Assembly: GCA_950295325.1 (NCBI GenBank)
Contig: OX485807.1
Span: 48,080,440 to 48,144,439 of the forward strand
Reading direction: 5' to 3'
Source: Polytrichum commune
Lineage: Eukaryota; Streptophyta; Polytrichopsida; Polytrichales; Polytrichaceae
Length of the DNA: 64,000 nucleotides
Shown here: positions 22,841 to 35,773 of the stretch, piece by piece
Position numbering within the stretch: position 1 is the stretch's first letter
Layout of the letters: the number at the start of each line of letters is the position of its first letter
Position numbers and translations under genes: made by a program
Notes under the pieces: model-generated
What the model was told of the DNA's origin: nothing
Seen by the model: only the letters and a program-made list of their open reading frames with translations
The model's database searches: none

Positions 22841-23224
22841 GGGCCGGTTCACACTATGCCCAAGTTGAGAGGAGAAGCGTCACTTTTCTGGACCAAACTA
22901 TGTGGAGAGGAGAAGCCTTTGGGCTCAAAAAGTATATTAAAATAATCCACTGTGAGATTTTGAATATGTTAATGAAAAAAAAGTTCGGCCTCTTGACGGA
23001 AGTTTGGGTCGAGCATTTTTCTCGACCCAAACTTTGCTCGAGAGGCTGAACTCTTGGCGCCATAACTTCCTAAAAGTGCTGCCACCTAGGCTCTTTTGGA
23101 GGCGACGTCCTTTGGACTTCAGCCTCTAGTGTGAAGGCCGAGAGGACGGACTTTGGACATTTCCGCATTTTCATTGGTCCAAACACTTCTCCTCTCGAAG
23201 TTTGGCCATAGTGTGAACCGGCCC
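22841..23224 (+). mobile_element. Tourist-like MITE (PIF/Harbinger type), 384 bp
   Basis: The ends are inverted repeats of about 37 bp beginning GGGCCGGTTCACACTATG on both strands, with a few mismatches further in. It is flanked by TAA on both sides (22838-22840 and 23225-23227), the 3-bp duplication typical of PIF/Harbinger elements. It has no coding capacity. An internal hairpin (arms AGTTTGGGTCGAG and CTCGACCCAAACT, 23001-23033) sits near the middle. The G-rich ends and TAA site fit Tourist MITEs well. Confidence 0.85.
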
Positions 23225-23227
23225 TAA

Positions 23228-25165
23228 TTATCTAGAGACACTTGAAGAGGCAACACCATGTATTTGACTCACTACAATGTTTATGATATTTAGTATCACA
23301 TGCAAAATAGTGTCACTTATCCTATTTTGAAGCATATGTTAGGTTACATTGTTGACTAACAACTTCACCATACGTGTCGTCTCATGACACTTGGCATTCC
23401 AATGCACTTACTTATATCTTGACATGAGTATGTTCAATAGTGATATGAGGTGGATGTCTGTGTTCCACAATGATCTACAAGTTGACTAAAGTGTACACAA
23501 ATGACACTTGCCATTTGTATGCTCAAGATTATCTTCCCCTTGCATACTAAAGCTATCATCTAACGTATCCCAATGTCATAACGAAGATATTTTTCACTTG
23601 AAGAAGTTACTTATGTTGACATATGGAATCATATTCCTGCAATTAATGGGCGTGACACTTTGTGACCTCTAGACATCTAGTTTAGGCCCTTCTTAAATAG
23701 TATATGTGACACTAAATACCATAAAAGGTGTAGTTGAAATTGGATATTCAGGTTGACTGTGTCAAGCAAAAATTAGTTCGACAATTATGAGCTCAAATTT
23801 AACCCAAACTCAACATCCGCACCTTGATCACAAATTTTCAAAGTTGACGTTACATACCCTTGAAACATTCACTATACAGTCTATCTCAAAAGAAAAATAA
23901 ATCAATGCTGAGCCTTATTTTGTGATGACTAAGACTACATGTCAAGCTTTTTTGGGTTTGTGTGTCGATTCACCTCATATGTTGAAACACTTTCACAGCA
24001 TTTCGATGACATTGAACACATGAGAATGCTGATTGGGGTGTCAGAATTCCTTTCACAACATTCTTCCTGTAGTAAGTGCACTTTCAGATCTGATGCCAGG
24101 AGAAGAGTCGGAGTTGGAGCATGTCAAATTTCCCTGTGATCTTGAATCATGAATTTGGAGATGCTAAGTAACTTGGCAACTGCACAACAAGCCAATCACT
24201 TTTGACGCAATGTACCAATTAGACTTGCAGGTAATAGAGTGCAAATGCATATATTTGCGAGTGATTGGGTGTGCCAGGGGATACACCTAGCAAACGAGTA
24301 CAAAGTAATATCTGCTCCTCTTTGCATGCCTAAATTACTGTGCCAGGCCATTGAACGCCCAATTTAACGTTTCCAGTGTAACTATTAGACTTGAGAGGCA
24401 TCACAAGTGAGGCCATAAAAAGTAGTTATATATACATATATATAGATTAATCATGTATTAAAATATTTATCACAGTGTGAGCATCAGCCTAAGGAAGACA
24501 AGCTGGAATGGTGCCTGGCCCTGTTATAGCCTGAGTTTTTTGTTTGGCATAAATTGAGGTATCATATTCTAGCTGCGAGGTTTTGATCTTTGGGCTGATC
24601 TTTAAATGGAGGCCATGCACAAACGGGTCTGCGAGCATGTTCAAAAGTTTACGAGATTCCTTGAGTACAAACTTTGTGTAATTCCATACAAATGAATATG
24701 CTATCGAGGAGATGCAAATTTGGGATATGGAGAAGGTGGTGGTCTTGTACGGTACATGGGCCTTATGTGGTTACTCTTCTTAATTGTACACCTATATATG
24801 AGTGGTATATGGGAAGGCTTGTAGTTAAGAACGGACAATAAATTGACACATGTTACAATGAGTTTGGACTATGTGCTTAAAATAAAGACATAGTCACTCT
24901 AGGTTCAATAAGCTAACATAGTTAGGAGGAGGTCCTGTGTGGCCACTTGAAGAGAAAAATACTCTTCGGTGTCATGATCTCTTATTACTTTGCATCTTGC
25001 AACACTACTTTTCAAACTTGAAATGACAATCTTTGAGATTCACAAATTCGTAATCACTATTTGAATGGGACAATTTACAACATGATTCAAACAATCGAAA
25101 TTGTTTGTGAAGTGTCCACAATAGGGTCACATACTTCACAATTCGCACCAAATATTAGTGTGGCA
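23228..25165. other. No gene recognised
   Basis: A moderately AT-rich stretch with scattered stops in all frames and a short TATATA-rich tract near 24427-24445. Nothing pairs with known element ends. Confidence 0.5.
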
Positions 25166-25645
25166 TTAAAATTGATTGCCATATTAATTCAAGTGGTCTC
25201 CACACTTGTTGATAAACAACAAATGACATTGTCCCACATGCAACCAAGTGATTGCAAAAGATGTCAGTTACACGGGTTGATGATGAATAGTGTAAATCAC
25301 ATCTGTGGTGTAGCTTAGTGAGCTAGGCTTAGCTAGGAAGTAGACTAGTGTTCAGTGCAGGATACATGATGCATGTGACATGACTTACAAGTTAGACTAA
25401 ATATTTGATCTAGTGTGACCTTAAAATTTATGTGCCACGTTAATTAGAGTGGTCTCCATACTTCTCTCAAAACAAGAAGTGTCCCACATGCCAAGTGATT
25501 GCAAACAATCCCATTTACACGAGTCACTCAGTGATGAGTAGTGTGGGCCACACTAAACTGATAGAGTAGTGTAGCTTAGTGAGCTAGGAGACAGACAAGT
25601 GTTGTGTGCATGGTCCATGAAGCAGGTGATTACATGTGGTTGGCT
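25166..25645 (+). repeat. Tandem duplication, about 255-bp unit, two copies
   Basis: Copy one begins TTAAAATTGATTGCC at 25166 and copy two TTAAAATTTATGTGCC at 25421. Shared ordered words include GTGGTCTCCA, GTCCCACATGC, CAAGTGATTGCAAA and GTGTAGCTTAGTGAGCTAGG. Divergence is high enough to suggest an old duplication. No coding sequence. Confidence 0.75.
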
Positions 25646-26680
25646 ATGAAGATGTGAAAGTGCTCTGTGATCTTTTGTGGCTGCAAATGAAACTACCGAA
25701 TTAGTAACATCTGGAACTTCAATGGGCTAGCTGGTTGGGGGAAAGAAGGGTTGTTGGGCCCTGAAGCAAGTGGTACACAGGGTACTGCTCGAATCTTCCC
25801 TCAAGTTCTGAACTGTTTATGTCCAAGGTACTCTAATTTATTGCCATGGATATTTTCTCACACTTACTGGCTTTCAGTTGTGATTTGGTGAGAGCTGCAA
25901 ATACTTCCCACCGGCTTCCACTTTGTGTAATATCCGACCAGCATGATCTCAATCATTATCTGATACCCGCATTTGGCTAGCAGCTTCATCACATTCCAGC
26001 TGAAAGAAGAAAGGTCATTAGGGAAATTTGAATTCAGGCAGTTTGCATTTGTACCTTGGTCCTTACTGACAGATCACTCCAAAGCTTAGTACCACCACCA
26101 GGAAGTCATGGGAAGTAGCCTGCCTCACGGATTTGTTGAAAAAATCAAGATGACAAGCTGATGGAAATTTGCACAAATTAGGTAGACCGGTGCAAATCAA
26201 CGTTTCTTTGATCGGCAGTATAAAGGAGCTGGCAGCAGCATTTCGGAGGCAGGTGATGATGAATGATGTTAATCAGATTGGCTTGAGAAATTGCCATCTG
26301 ACTCATATAGCCTGAATCCCTGATACCAGAAAACATATGCTGGATTTGAGAGCTTCAACTACATTCTGGAACTTTGGAATGGTGAGGGCACATGGATGTT
26401 GGCGTGTGCACCACTATATATATGGATGATTGTTGATGGTGAGATGTTGAGCGGACATGGTGCGTGAATGGTTTAAGACAATTGATCATATGCGCAGGTG
26501 CAATAGACCGGGATGGCATGGGTCCAAACTACACTTAATACTGTATTTACTATCACTTACTATTTGGCATTATGCAGTGCTATCGATATTTATTATATAT
26601 CTCATTTTTTGTGAACAAAGGTTAAATTGGTTGGCTGGACATTATAGGACATCTTTACTTGATAAAAAGATACATTAATA
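25646..26680. other. No gene recognised
   Basis: GC content is somewhat higher than neighbouring repeats, but no long frame, splice-linked exon chain or RNA structure could be supported. Confidence 0.45.
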
Positions 26681-26689
26681 GCAAAAAGA

Positions 26690-27930
26690 TATAGCACTGT
26701 GTAACTCCGAATAGTAAGTGACACTAAATACAACATGTAGTGTAGTTACTTTACATGCAATCAAGGTGTGCAGTCAATCATGTTTGTGTTAGAAGTACTG
26801 ATAAGCTACTGTCAATATACATAAGTTATCTTGGGTTTCTGGGTCTGGCGTTTTTATGTAGATGCAGCTATGTAAGTTAGTATGTTGTACACAAAACTGG
26901 ATCTTGCAATTGAGGTGCTGTGCACTCACTCAAAATATTAGTCAACTTTACAGTACTGATTATCCACTGTCAGTATACATAATTTCTGGTAAATTCTGAC
27001 TTTACTTTCTGTGTACATGCAGTTACTGTATAGACTATGTATATAACAAACTGGATCCTCAAACTATACATGCAATCGAGGTGTACACTCAAGTAGATTA
27101 AAAATATATGTAGTATTGATAATCTTTTGCTGATTTCCATAATAAATCCTGGGTAAATTTTGACTTTACTGTTATTTATGTAAATGGGCTGCTATATAGG
27201 TACACATATAAGTTGAAACTTTACTCACATGCAGTTGAGATATGCATACAATCATATTCGACTTAGAAATACTGATCACCTACTGTTAAAGCTTAATGCA
27301 CATAAATCCTGGGGAGATTCTGCTTCGCTGTTGTATATGTAGGCGGCTATGTCTACTAGGAAATTGGATCTTCAAACCCTGTATCCAGTCGAGCTGTACA
27401 CTCATTTATATTAGACTAAAATTCTACTGGTAATGCTGGGTAAATTCTGACTTTAGCCACTACAGTTATTTTATGTAGATGCAGCTGCTGCTGCTCTGTA
27501 GGAGGTCAATTATGTATACAGGAAAACTGGATCTTATAACCTTACATGCGTTTGAGGTGTGCGCTCACTCAGACAATTGAGACTAATAATCCACTGTTTA
27601 AAACTTAGTGTGCAATGATAAATACTGGGTAACTTCTGGATTATAATCACTGTTTCTAGCGTAGATCCAGCTGAATGCTATATTGGAGGCGGTCATGTAT
27701 ATATGAAAACTGGATCTTTCAAACTTACATGGAACTGAGGTGTGCACTTACTCAGGTAAGACTAATAATCTACTGCTAAACCTTCGTGTTCAATGATAAA
27801 TCCTGGGGAGCTTGTAGCTTAAGAATTACTGTTTTACAACGTAGATTCAGCTGAATGCTATACAGGAGGAGGCGGTTATAACTCATATTGCATACACGAA
27901 AAACTAAATTTTGCTTAATCTTACATGCCA
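26690..27930 (+). repeat. Seven-copy diverged tandem array, about 160-bp unit
   Basis: The landmark resembling GAGGTGTGCACTCA recurs at about 26765, 26915, 27075, 27235, 27390, 27555 and 27740. Each is followed by a TACTGATAATC-ACTGT block, then CCTGGGTAAATTCTGACTTTACTG-like text (split by variation), then TATGTAGATGCAGCTGCTAT, then AACTGGATCTT. The period is 150-180 bp and copies differ substantially. No frame is kept open across units. Confidence 0.8.
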
Positions 27931-28902
27931 AAACATTTTTCAGCTGCATGGTTGCATTCCATTCTATATTTAGCATCTGAAATGGGCCTCCACTGCCTTA
28001 GCTTTAAGGGAAGAAACTTAGAAAATAGGGAGAAACTACTGCTAGTTCGAATAATGAATAGTGTCAGTTTAGATAGTTGCAATATTTTCAATGATAGTGT
28101 TGTTATGAGTAGTGATTCCATGGAATAATATTGGGATAAATAGTATTTCCTGCAAATATTCTTGGAATGAACAGTAATTCTTGCACATCGTGCCGGGAGT
28201 ATAACTCCACCCAAATTTCCAATTTCAGTTTGAATGTATGAATAAAAAATAAAAAATTCCCACTTTGTTTGAAGGGCCTACAGAATATATTTCACATATT
28301 CCAGGTCATGGAACCGACCCACATGGCTGAATAATGTGCAGTGCAATGAAGAGGAGTAGTCACTACTAAGTCTAAGATAAAATTGTAGAAGTGGTAAGTA
28401 CAGGGCAAGGCCCTGACTGGATCTTATGGGAGACATGTGAGGGAAAGCCGCTTTGTCAGGCGAGGTGAGCCCCACAATTGGCCACTGAAGCCGGTTGAAG
28501 CATGAATTGGGCGAGGCCTGCCTCCATGCATCTCTACTGCAACTCGATCGACTTTGCACTACTGCATGGTACTACTTACAACATTCAGATCTGTGGCGAG
28601 CATAATAATTCAGGCCAGCAGCTAGAAGGCAGCAATCCAGCATCTAGACTTAGTATAAGAGGGCGAAGAGCCGCGAGCAGCAGCCAGGATACTCGGAGGC
28701 GTTGGAAGCTGAAAACCGTTTGTCGTGGTCCTCTAAATTATTAGTCCTGGTTTAGTAGGCTGCTGGGGCTGATGCTGATGCTGCTGCTGCTGAGGAGGAT
28801 GTAGTGCAGCAGGCAGGCGAGGAGAAGGTGAAGAGGCGCACAACGTCAAGGTTATCCAGCTCCCCTGTACTAGTGCATTGCATGGGCTTGCTTGGAGGTG
28901 GG

Positions 28903-28930
28903 CTATGGACTATGGACTATGGACTATGGA
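28903..28930 (+). repeat. 7-bp microsatellite CTATGGA x4
   Basis: Four uninterrupted copies of CTATGGA followed by a degenerate one. Confidence 0.9.
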
Positions 28931-31538
28931 CCATAGTTAATTTTTTTTCCTTTCCTTGGGGAAGGGCTTTATTGAACTTTACCTTTCTCCATGCCTCCCA
29001 GCCCCCCAGTCCCTGCACGAACGATGACTGCCCTTAATTGTCTTCTTGCTGCAGGATTAACAGTACTTCATTACAGACTAGTGATTCTCTCGAAAGAAAC
29101 GGCTGCCCAGAGATCAGGGCTGTTGCAGATCAAGCAAGCGATCGATCCGCTGTGACTTTCTGAAGAAAGATTCTGTTGTGTTACTTGGCACCCACGACGC
29201 AGCTGATGAGAGGCTCTAGACCTTACCTTACCTTGGCTGAATGTTGCCATTGTTATAGCTCATCTTCTAAATCTCCTTCTTGACAGGAGTGCAGGTGTGA
29301 GAGAGTTACATGATGATCTTCAGGGTCAAGATTTCATATTTGGAAAAGACAGATTGAGTGCTATTACTTGCTGTAGCTATAAGCCTTATAATTTTTCCAT
29401 ATATGTACTTGGCAAAAAATTATGAGCTCCAAAATTGGGGTCTTTCTTTTAAAAGCGGTTGTTGGGTGGCGCTAGAAAATTCACGGGTCACGTAGAAGTA
29501 AGTAACTGCAGCTGGTGCTGTTTCTGTTTCCAGAGGTCAATCCTCCACAACAACAACATCATCATCATCTTCCGATTGTGAGGATCACCGTAGACTGGCT
29601 CCTGTGAATGATTGCTGACTAAATTATCAGGTGTTATGAGTTTGGCAACTAAATGATCCTCCAGAGACAGACTCAATTGATCCTGCTTCGTCTTCAGTTA
29701 ATTATCTCCATTCCAGCCAGATCAGAGAATGATTCCTGCAGACCAGTGCATTACAGACGAAACTAGAATAGCTAGCTACGTAGGCGTCACCGAGGATTGT
29801 CTTAACCAACGTCTTCTTATTTGGCGATTTGTCGCCAAATTTTGTCGTTATAACAGAAAACAGAATATTCTATAGCTTTCCATCCATTTCATAGCCAGAA
29901 AACTCTTACAAATCTAAAAAATTGGATAAAATCATCAGATTTGGAGTGAATACGCCCACTTTCGATGAAAATTTGTATTATCATCCATATGTGGCTTCAT
30001 CACTTTAATAATTGTGGCCATCTTGAATTACAAAATCACTGGTCTTGACATGGATATTTTTATCCACACTTTCCAATGCATACAGTTGAAAGTTCCTATC
30101 TTGTGTGAGCCAGCCGTACGTGTTTGACTGTATAAACATGCGCATTATTCTGCAACTGAGGCTACTACTTTCCTCTGGATGTTGATGAACGTCATTCAAG
30201 TACCTTGCAGCTAGTTAGTTAGCTAGCTAGCTAGGTAGCTGCATACTGGGACAGTTGATGCCACTGCAATATCCATACCAGCACAATCTCGGAAGCACTT
30301 GTCATGCACACTGCATGTGTGATAATCAATCTCGGTTACAGTGGTTAGAGATCTTAGTCTTTTCCCAAATTTTCTCAGCTGCCTGTGGAAAGGAATTGCA
30401 CGTTGTTGATGTATATTAAGTCATATGATTGAGACAGATAATTCCTTCAGGTACGTGCTCCTATATATCACAAGTTCTACATATATCTAGTGCTTGTCCT
30501 AAGCTAGAGCGGATGCCCCCGGGGCCGCCCTCTACAGGGTCTCTACAGTACCCGAGGATTGGTCCTACTCTAGTATCTGAAGCTTTAGTGAGCTCGCTAG
30601 GGCTTCCATTCCTTGTGCAAAAATTATATGACCCAACTTCTCGGATGAACATAACATAAATTCCCAGGAGACTGCAAGCTGCCCGTCCCGGTAGAGATAC
30701 CAAAAACAGTTGTCTATGGTCAGCCTGGCAGGGATCACACTTGAGATAAGATATCAAGATTTAAAAGCCCCAGGGTGGAATTTTTAAAAGATGGCATTGT
30801 TCGTCAGATACATGCATCCACGCAACTGATTATCAACGCAATTGAAGTGTAATTCATAGTGTAAGAGTGGGTAGGTACTCAAGGAGTTCACAAGAAGGCT
30901 CCTTTAGGCGCGTTTGATACTTAAGACTAGGAGATTGAATTTCTGGAAATCTTGTGACCTGATCAATCCAAACTTCGAAGACCACCATAGTCTAAGCTCA
31001 ATGATGCAGCGTTTCATCAATCACTAATGAGGAAAAACAAAATGGGGAAACACACTACTATAGCTAGCTTAAAAGTTACAATTCTGATTCCTGTGTCACC
31101 GTGATCACTACTGGCTGCTGGAACAGGCTAACACCCAATGCACACAACAATACGTAACCGTGAACAGCCTATACATTGCATGAGAAATTGCTGCAGGCTC
31201 ATCATATGACAGTTACTCTGACTCCTTAACCCAGAACTGTGAGACACACACAAAAGTTAAAACCACAATCAGCAATAGTCCCTCAACCTCCATCATCAAC
31301 AAGTCCCCAATCTCTGACTGTTCCAGTCCTCCAACCAGGGTTTGCCATGAGCTTTTATGTACCAGTGAACTCCTTCAACCAGATGAACTAGACCCAGGTG
31401 CTAGTAGCTAGGGAATTATCAATATCATCTGTTTGAAGAAGTGCACCGGCACAGAAAACACTCCCAACAACAACAACAACTTAGAATATCTCTTGCTGTA
31501 TCTCCGATCCCTCCACGCACCACACTCTCAGGTCCCCC

Positions 31539-31575
31539 TGTCTCTGTCTCGCTGTCTCTCTGTCTTCTGTCTCTA
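31539..31575 (+). repeat. CTGTCT-rich simple repeat
   Basis: Repeated CTGTCTCT units. On the minus strand this is a GAGACAGA tract within the possible 5' leader that follows the TATA box at 31766, a common feature of plant leaders. Confidence 0.8.
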
Positions 31576-31763
31576 GGCCAAGTTGTTGCTGCCGCTAGCT
31601 GCCTGCGGCCTGCTGCCCGGAGATGATGAAAAGGGAGATGAAAGGGTTACTGAGGGGAGGAGAGTCATAAGCTTAGACTGATGAAAACTAGTGGACTACT
31701 GAAGCTCCATGGCATGGGAGAGTTGGAACTGGTGGGTTTGTGGAAAGTTCGAGATCAGCAGCT

Positions 31764-31775
31764 CCTATTTATACT
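31764..31775 (-). promoter_or_regulatory. Minus-strand core promoter TATA box
   Basis: The minus strand reads AGTATAAATAGG, close to the plant consensus TATAAATA, with GC-rich flanks. A GA-rich leader-like region follows at 31575-31539. No coding sequence was found downstream on that strand, so the target is unknown. Confidence 0.4.
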
Positions 31776-33353
31776 CGTGCTCGTGACTCCTGTCTCTGTA
31801 AATAAGTACACATGCGGTAAGTTGACCCGCACGCAAAAAGCCTCCCGTAAAATTTTGAGGATGAGGACGTACGGCCGGCGTGCAATTGGGCAACAAAGGA
31901 ACCAACCGAATCGGGTAATTGATTAATTAACTCTGTTGGACGGATGGCCAGTTTAATCATGCCACCATGTAGGTGGTGGGCCTTTTCGCATTTCCACCCC
32001 CCTGCATCGGTTGACAAACTGTTGTGTGTGGTAAAAAATTCTAACTCGGCCTCGTGCTCTTGGAGCTGGGGAGGTGAAAAGGTAGGAGTCAACTAGACTA
32101 CGACAAGGAAATTACTATGATTGTTGGATTAGCATGAGGAGGTGTTTCCGAATTAGTCTAAACTCTAGAGGGGCTTTCTCTCAAGATCCTTTTACCTTGG
32201 TAAGATCGGTTGGGCCCACTTCAAAGAGCAAGACATCGAGCTCCGGTTCCCCACCACCGCCATCATCGTCGTGTGTTTGTGGCTTAACGTACTACTTTAA
32301 CTTGGTGGCACGTGGTTGCATTGTTTATGGTATCTAGTGTCGTTAGTTCAATAGTGTTGGTCTCCCTATATTGAAACCTCTGTTACATGTAGATATTATA
32401 CTTATTATGGTTGTCGAGATGTCGTAGGTCGGATTCTCAAATCATGTGGAACAGTTGTGTGACCGGTATTGGCTTAGGTTGTTCATCCTTCTTGGGGTAT
32501 TTGTGGTTCCACCAAGATCACCCAAGAGATCCTTCAGGTTTTGGTGGCCATGTGTTTTCTTGGACAACAAATACAATATTTTTTTAGGCGCCCAACCCCA
32601 AAAGGGGGGGTTGAGATACTACCAACTAGTGCCAATATAAAAGTTTAAACTTGACTTAAGTGTGATGAAATTAAAATGAAATTTCAAAATTGTGTGAAAA
32701 GTGAACTAAGTTGTGATGTTACAATGGTGGAAGTTTGGAACCAATTGTAAAAATACACATCTTGATTATGACTCTAATTATTTGTACTCTAACAAAAGTG
32801 CTATTTTTGTGAAATAAATCATTAGAATATGTGATTTTACGACTAAAAATTGCAAGTAGTTATTTTGTAATTAAATATTAAAGTGGAGATCTCTCCCCAT
32901 TTTCAAAGTATCAGGTCGTGAATATATGGTGAAACATGGATCGCCCTTAAGTTTCCAGCCCCTCTTTACTTCACTCCATATCTATAAACTTTCATCCTTT
33001 GCATTAAATGTTAAAATTTTTACTATGCTTATTCCAAATAATTAATCGATATGTTGACAAGTACTTCAAGTGTGGCAAGTCATATTGAGCATAATTTCTA
33101 TAATCACATCTCCGTGTCAAATACATCCAACAAAATAACATTATTACTGTAAATCTAAAACTTCCGCAACCCATAAATCATGGTTTGTCACTTTAAAGCA
33201 TGGTGAGACCATGACTGGACAGTGGACTTTTGAAACAACATTTTAGTTTATTTTGATTTAGCAAGGGTGATTGGCATTAAAACGACAAAGATGTTGGGAA
33301 TGTAAAGTCCCCGTTTGTGGATACATTTGATCATTTGTAAGTGTAATATCTTT
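31776..33353. other. No gene recognised
   Basis: Short frames only. A C4/G7 patch occurs at about 32595-32610. The left part (31776-32100) would be upstream promoter sequence for the minus-strand TATA box. Confidence 0.45.
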
Positions 33354-33646
33354 GTTAGGGTTGCATGGTTCCCATTAAAGAAAAATAGAACTAGAGATTA
33401 GACTCCACAAGCAAATACATATACACAAAGGCATATGAACAATGATTGGAGTGAGATAGTCGTCTTTATTTCTTGCCTTGCTCTTTATGATATTTTTTCC
33501 TCCTTGATGCATACAATGCATATGGGATATCTCAACTCCCACTTCCCACAAACCATATGGGTTTATTCAAATCTTGTTAATTCTTATACTTCTAAGAGCC
33601 ACAATCTTATGACTACAAGCAACCTAATAATGCTCTATCTTCAACA
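33354..33646 (-). repeat. Copia-type LTR relic, minus strand
   Basis: Read on the minus strand it begins TGTTGAAGATAGAGCATTA and aligns along its length with the plus-strand LTR at 41457 (shared blocks ATAGAGCATTAT, ATCCCATAT, TGTTCATA, CTAATCTCTAG-like). The right boundary is set by the TGTTGAAG start shared with 40494. The left boundary is approximate. Confidence 0.6.
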
Positions 33647-35771
33647 CAATCTAATCTTCTAACTTCAACAACTCTAGTGTGTGTTGACCTTCTCTGCATG
33701 ATCTAAACTTAGATCACTTTCATCTTTGAGTTGGGCTGAGGTCACCGCTACATACTTAAATGGTGTTGCGTCATTGACAAAGGAATAGTAGTGGAGTCCA
33801 CCACCAAAAAGTGGCAATAGTGCTTCATTTGTCAAATAATATAGTAATAAAATGACTTCTAGAGTTGGCAACTTCCTTCGTATTTCAGCCACTTCAACCC
33901 ATACACCTACATAAACTCTTGAATATACACGTAAAGCTATAGTCTAGTTAGATTCACTTTGATGGTTTGATAGTAGAGTCAAAGGGCATTGAAGTCGGGC
34001 CAAGGCTACCAAGTAGGATCATTGTGTAGAAGTCGATGATCACTTTAGGTGCAACACTAGGCATGATGTGTGCAATTTGCAAGTTCAATGGCCACAAAAA
34101 AAACAACTAGATATTAACTGTATCTAGGCTTATGCATGAATCATGGGCATAATGATATTGTACAATGTAGTTCTATTGGCAGGATGATAGAAATGGTGCC
34201 AAGAATAGCCTTAGAATATGGACTGCATCTCTTGGTTTGAACGATTTTTTTTGCATGTACCTTGTGTTATTTCAATATCAAAATTTTGGACTAGTATTTC
34301 ACACACACTACTTCTCAAAGTATGTGTAATTAGGACCGTCTTTAGTTTTTTCCTTCCAAACAATTTGATTTGCAATGTCCATGTATTGAATTAGGATATA
34401 ATATTAAATATGAATACAATGTCATCTTTGGGGTTCGATCAAGTCCTAGTGTACAAGTTAGGGGTTATAAAGATATCAACTGAGACAAGAGAACCAAAAG
34501 AATCCACGAATCATGGACTCAAGAAAATTGAACCTCACTTGGAAAAGTACAAACATACAAACACCTCTCTCTTTTTGTTTTGGGTTGGGGCTCACTCTAG
34601 GATAGTTACGTATTTCAAAATGAATATTAAGAAGCTTTGATACTCATTAATCATATCTAGATCACATAATGTCAAATATTTCATGAATCCAAATGCATTA
34701 ACCTTCTAAAGATTTCTAATTTTGTTTTTAAAAATCCATGACATTATAAAGCATGTCTAGGGTCTCAATTGCGCAAAGTTGTTGATCATAACATCTAAGT
34801 ATGCAACAAGCCCGGGCAGATTGGGGAGCGGTTGTTACTAGCAATAGCAGGCTAAAAACTTGCCCATGAAACCATGGTCCCTTACATGATATATAGATAT
34901 AGATATATAGAAAGAAAACCCTTGTCGCAAAGAAGGTGACATGGAAGGTTGTTCCCAACGACCATCCATTATAACTTATCCAAAGCGATATTGATGTCAG
35001 GCAACCACATATACTTTTATAACTAAATATGTGGTGGTTATAGCTAAATAACCAACACGTAGTCTAGTTCTAGTTAAATGAATGGTTGCTCAAGACAAAA
35101 TTTCTTCTACTAGTGTAGGTGCTTCCACCTTCACCTTCACATCAAGCCTTTCGGGCAGCAATTTCTAAGGAACTCGTTTCACCACCCTTGAGCATCCTCG
35201 TGTCTTCATTTTAACTATTAGGCGCAAAAGTAGTCCATATGGGCCTGGCTGGAAACATAAGATCTGTTAGAGTTATTTGTAAAGTAAAGGAGATGAAACC
35301 ATGGGTTTAGTCCCAAATCTTGAGTTTATGAGAATTAACACAAAGTCACCCAAGTTTTGTTAATGCTTAAATTACTATACATAAAGAGTGGTTTCGGGCT
35401 ATTAAAAATCGGCTTTCTAGCTTATCCTACTAGGATGCATGGGCCAAGCTAGCATAGAACCCGTCATCTTAATCCCAGATTGTCTCACGCACATACCCTG
35501 TTTTAGATCATAATATTCTCTAGAAGTTTGAGAGGTGGAGAGAGGAGTTCCCAAAGTTTGCACCTAACTTTCACAAAAGGCTCTAATGTATGACAAGCTA
35601 TGGATCAAACCACGGTGTTTTCCCCTTTTGAGAAACTTTACGGATAACTCTATTGTGTTTGAAGCCAATGAGACTCGCCATCTCCAAAAGTTGCGATTTC
35701 TTATAAGTTAAGGTAGGACCGATGTTGTTTGCCAATGCTTTTTGCCTTTGAATGGATGCACTTTTTGTCAC
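33647..35771. other. No gene firmly recognised
   Basis: A 72-codon minus-strand frame (33892-33674) has even composition but no known motif. A GATATA-type microsatellite lies near 34890-34912. If the minus-strand LTRs at 33646 and 40494 belong together, this is the 3' internal part of that old element. Confidence 0.35.
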
Positions 35772-35773
35772 TA

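Larger units (their letters stand above)
27931..31763. other. Non-coding region, possible minus-strand transcript
   Basis: No protein of note is found. The segment has higher GC, a CTG-rich microsatellite (about 28764-28792), a TAGCTAGC-rich patch near 30215-30235 and an inverted repeat ATTTGGCGA/TCGCCAAAT (29819-29840). It lies downstream, on the minus strand, of the TATA box at 31766, so it could be the body of a non-coding transcript or a promoter-proximal leader. I looked for common plant microRNA sequences by eye and found none. Confidence 0.35.

Noticed and set aside
26690-27930. CRISPR-like regular repeats
   Set aside because: Units are about 160 bp, diverged, without short identical repeats and unique spacers, and the setting is eukaryotic.
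29878-29895. Heat-shock-element-like AGAATATTCT
   Set aside because: Short palindrome expected by chance in AT-rich DNA, with no gene nearby. Not reported as a regulatory site.
30461-30757. 98-codon minus-strand frame with even composition
   Set aside because: No recognisable domain, and a shorter overlapping frame exists on the plus strand. I could not support it as a gene.
27931-31763. Plant microRNA precursor
   Set aside because: Visual search for common families (miR156, 159, 160, 164, 166, 171, 172, 319, 390, 396) found no match. A folding scan would be needed to exclude novel ones.
34425-34450. tRNA B-box-like GGGTTCGATC
   Set aside because: No matching A box or stems, so an isolated motif.
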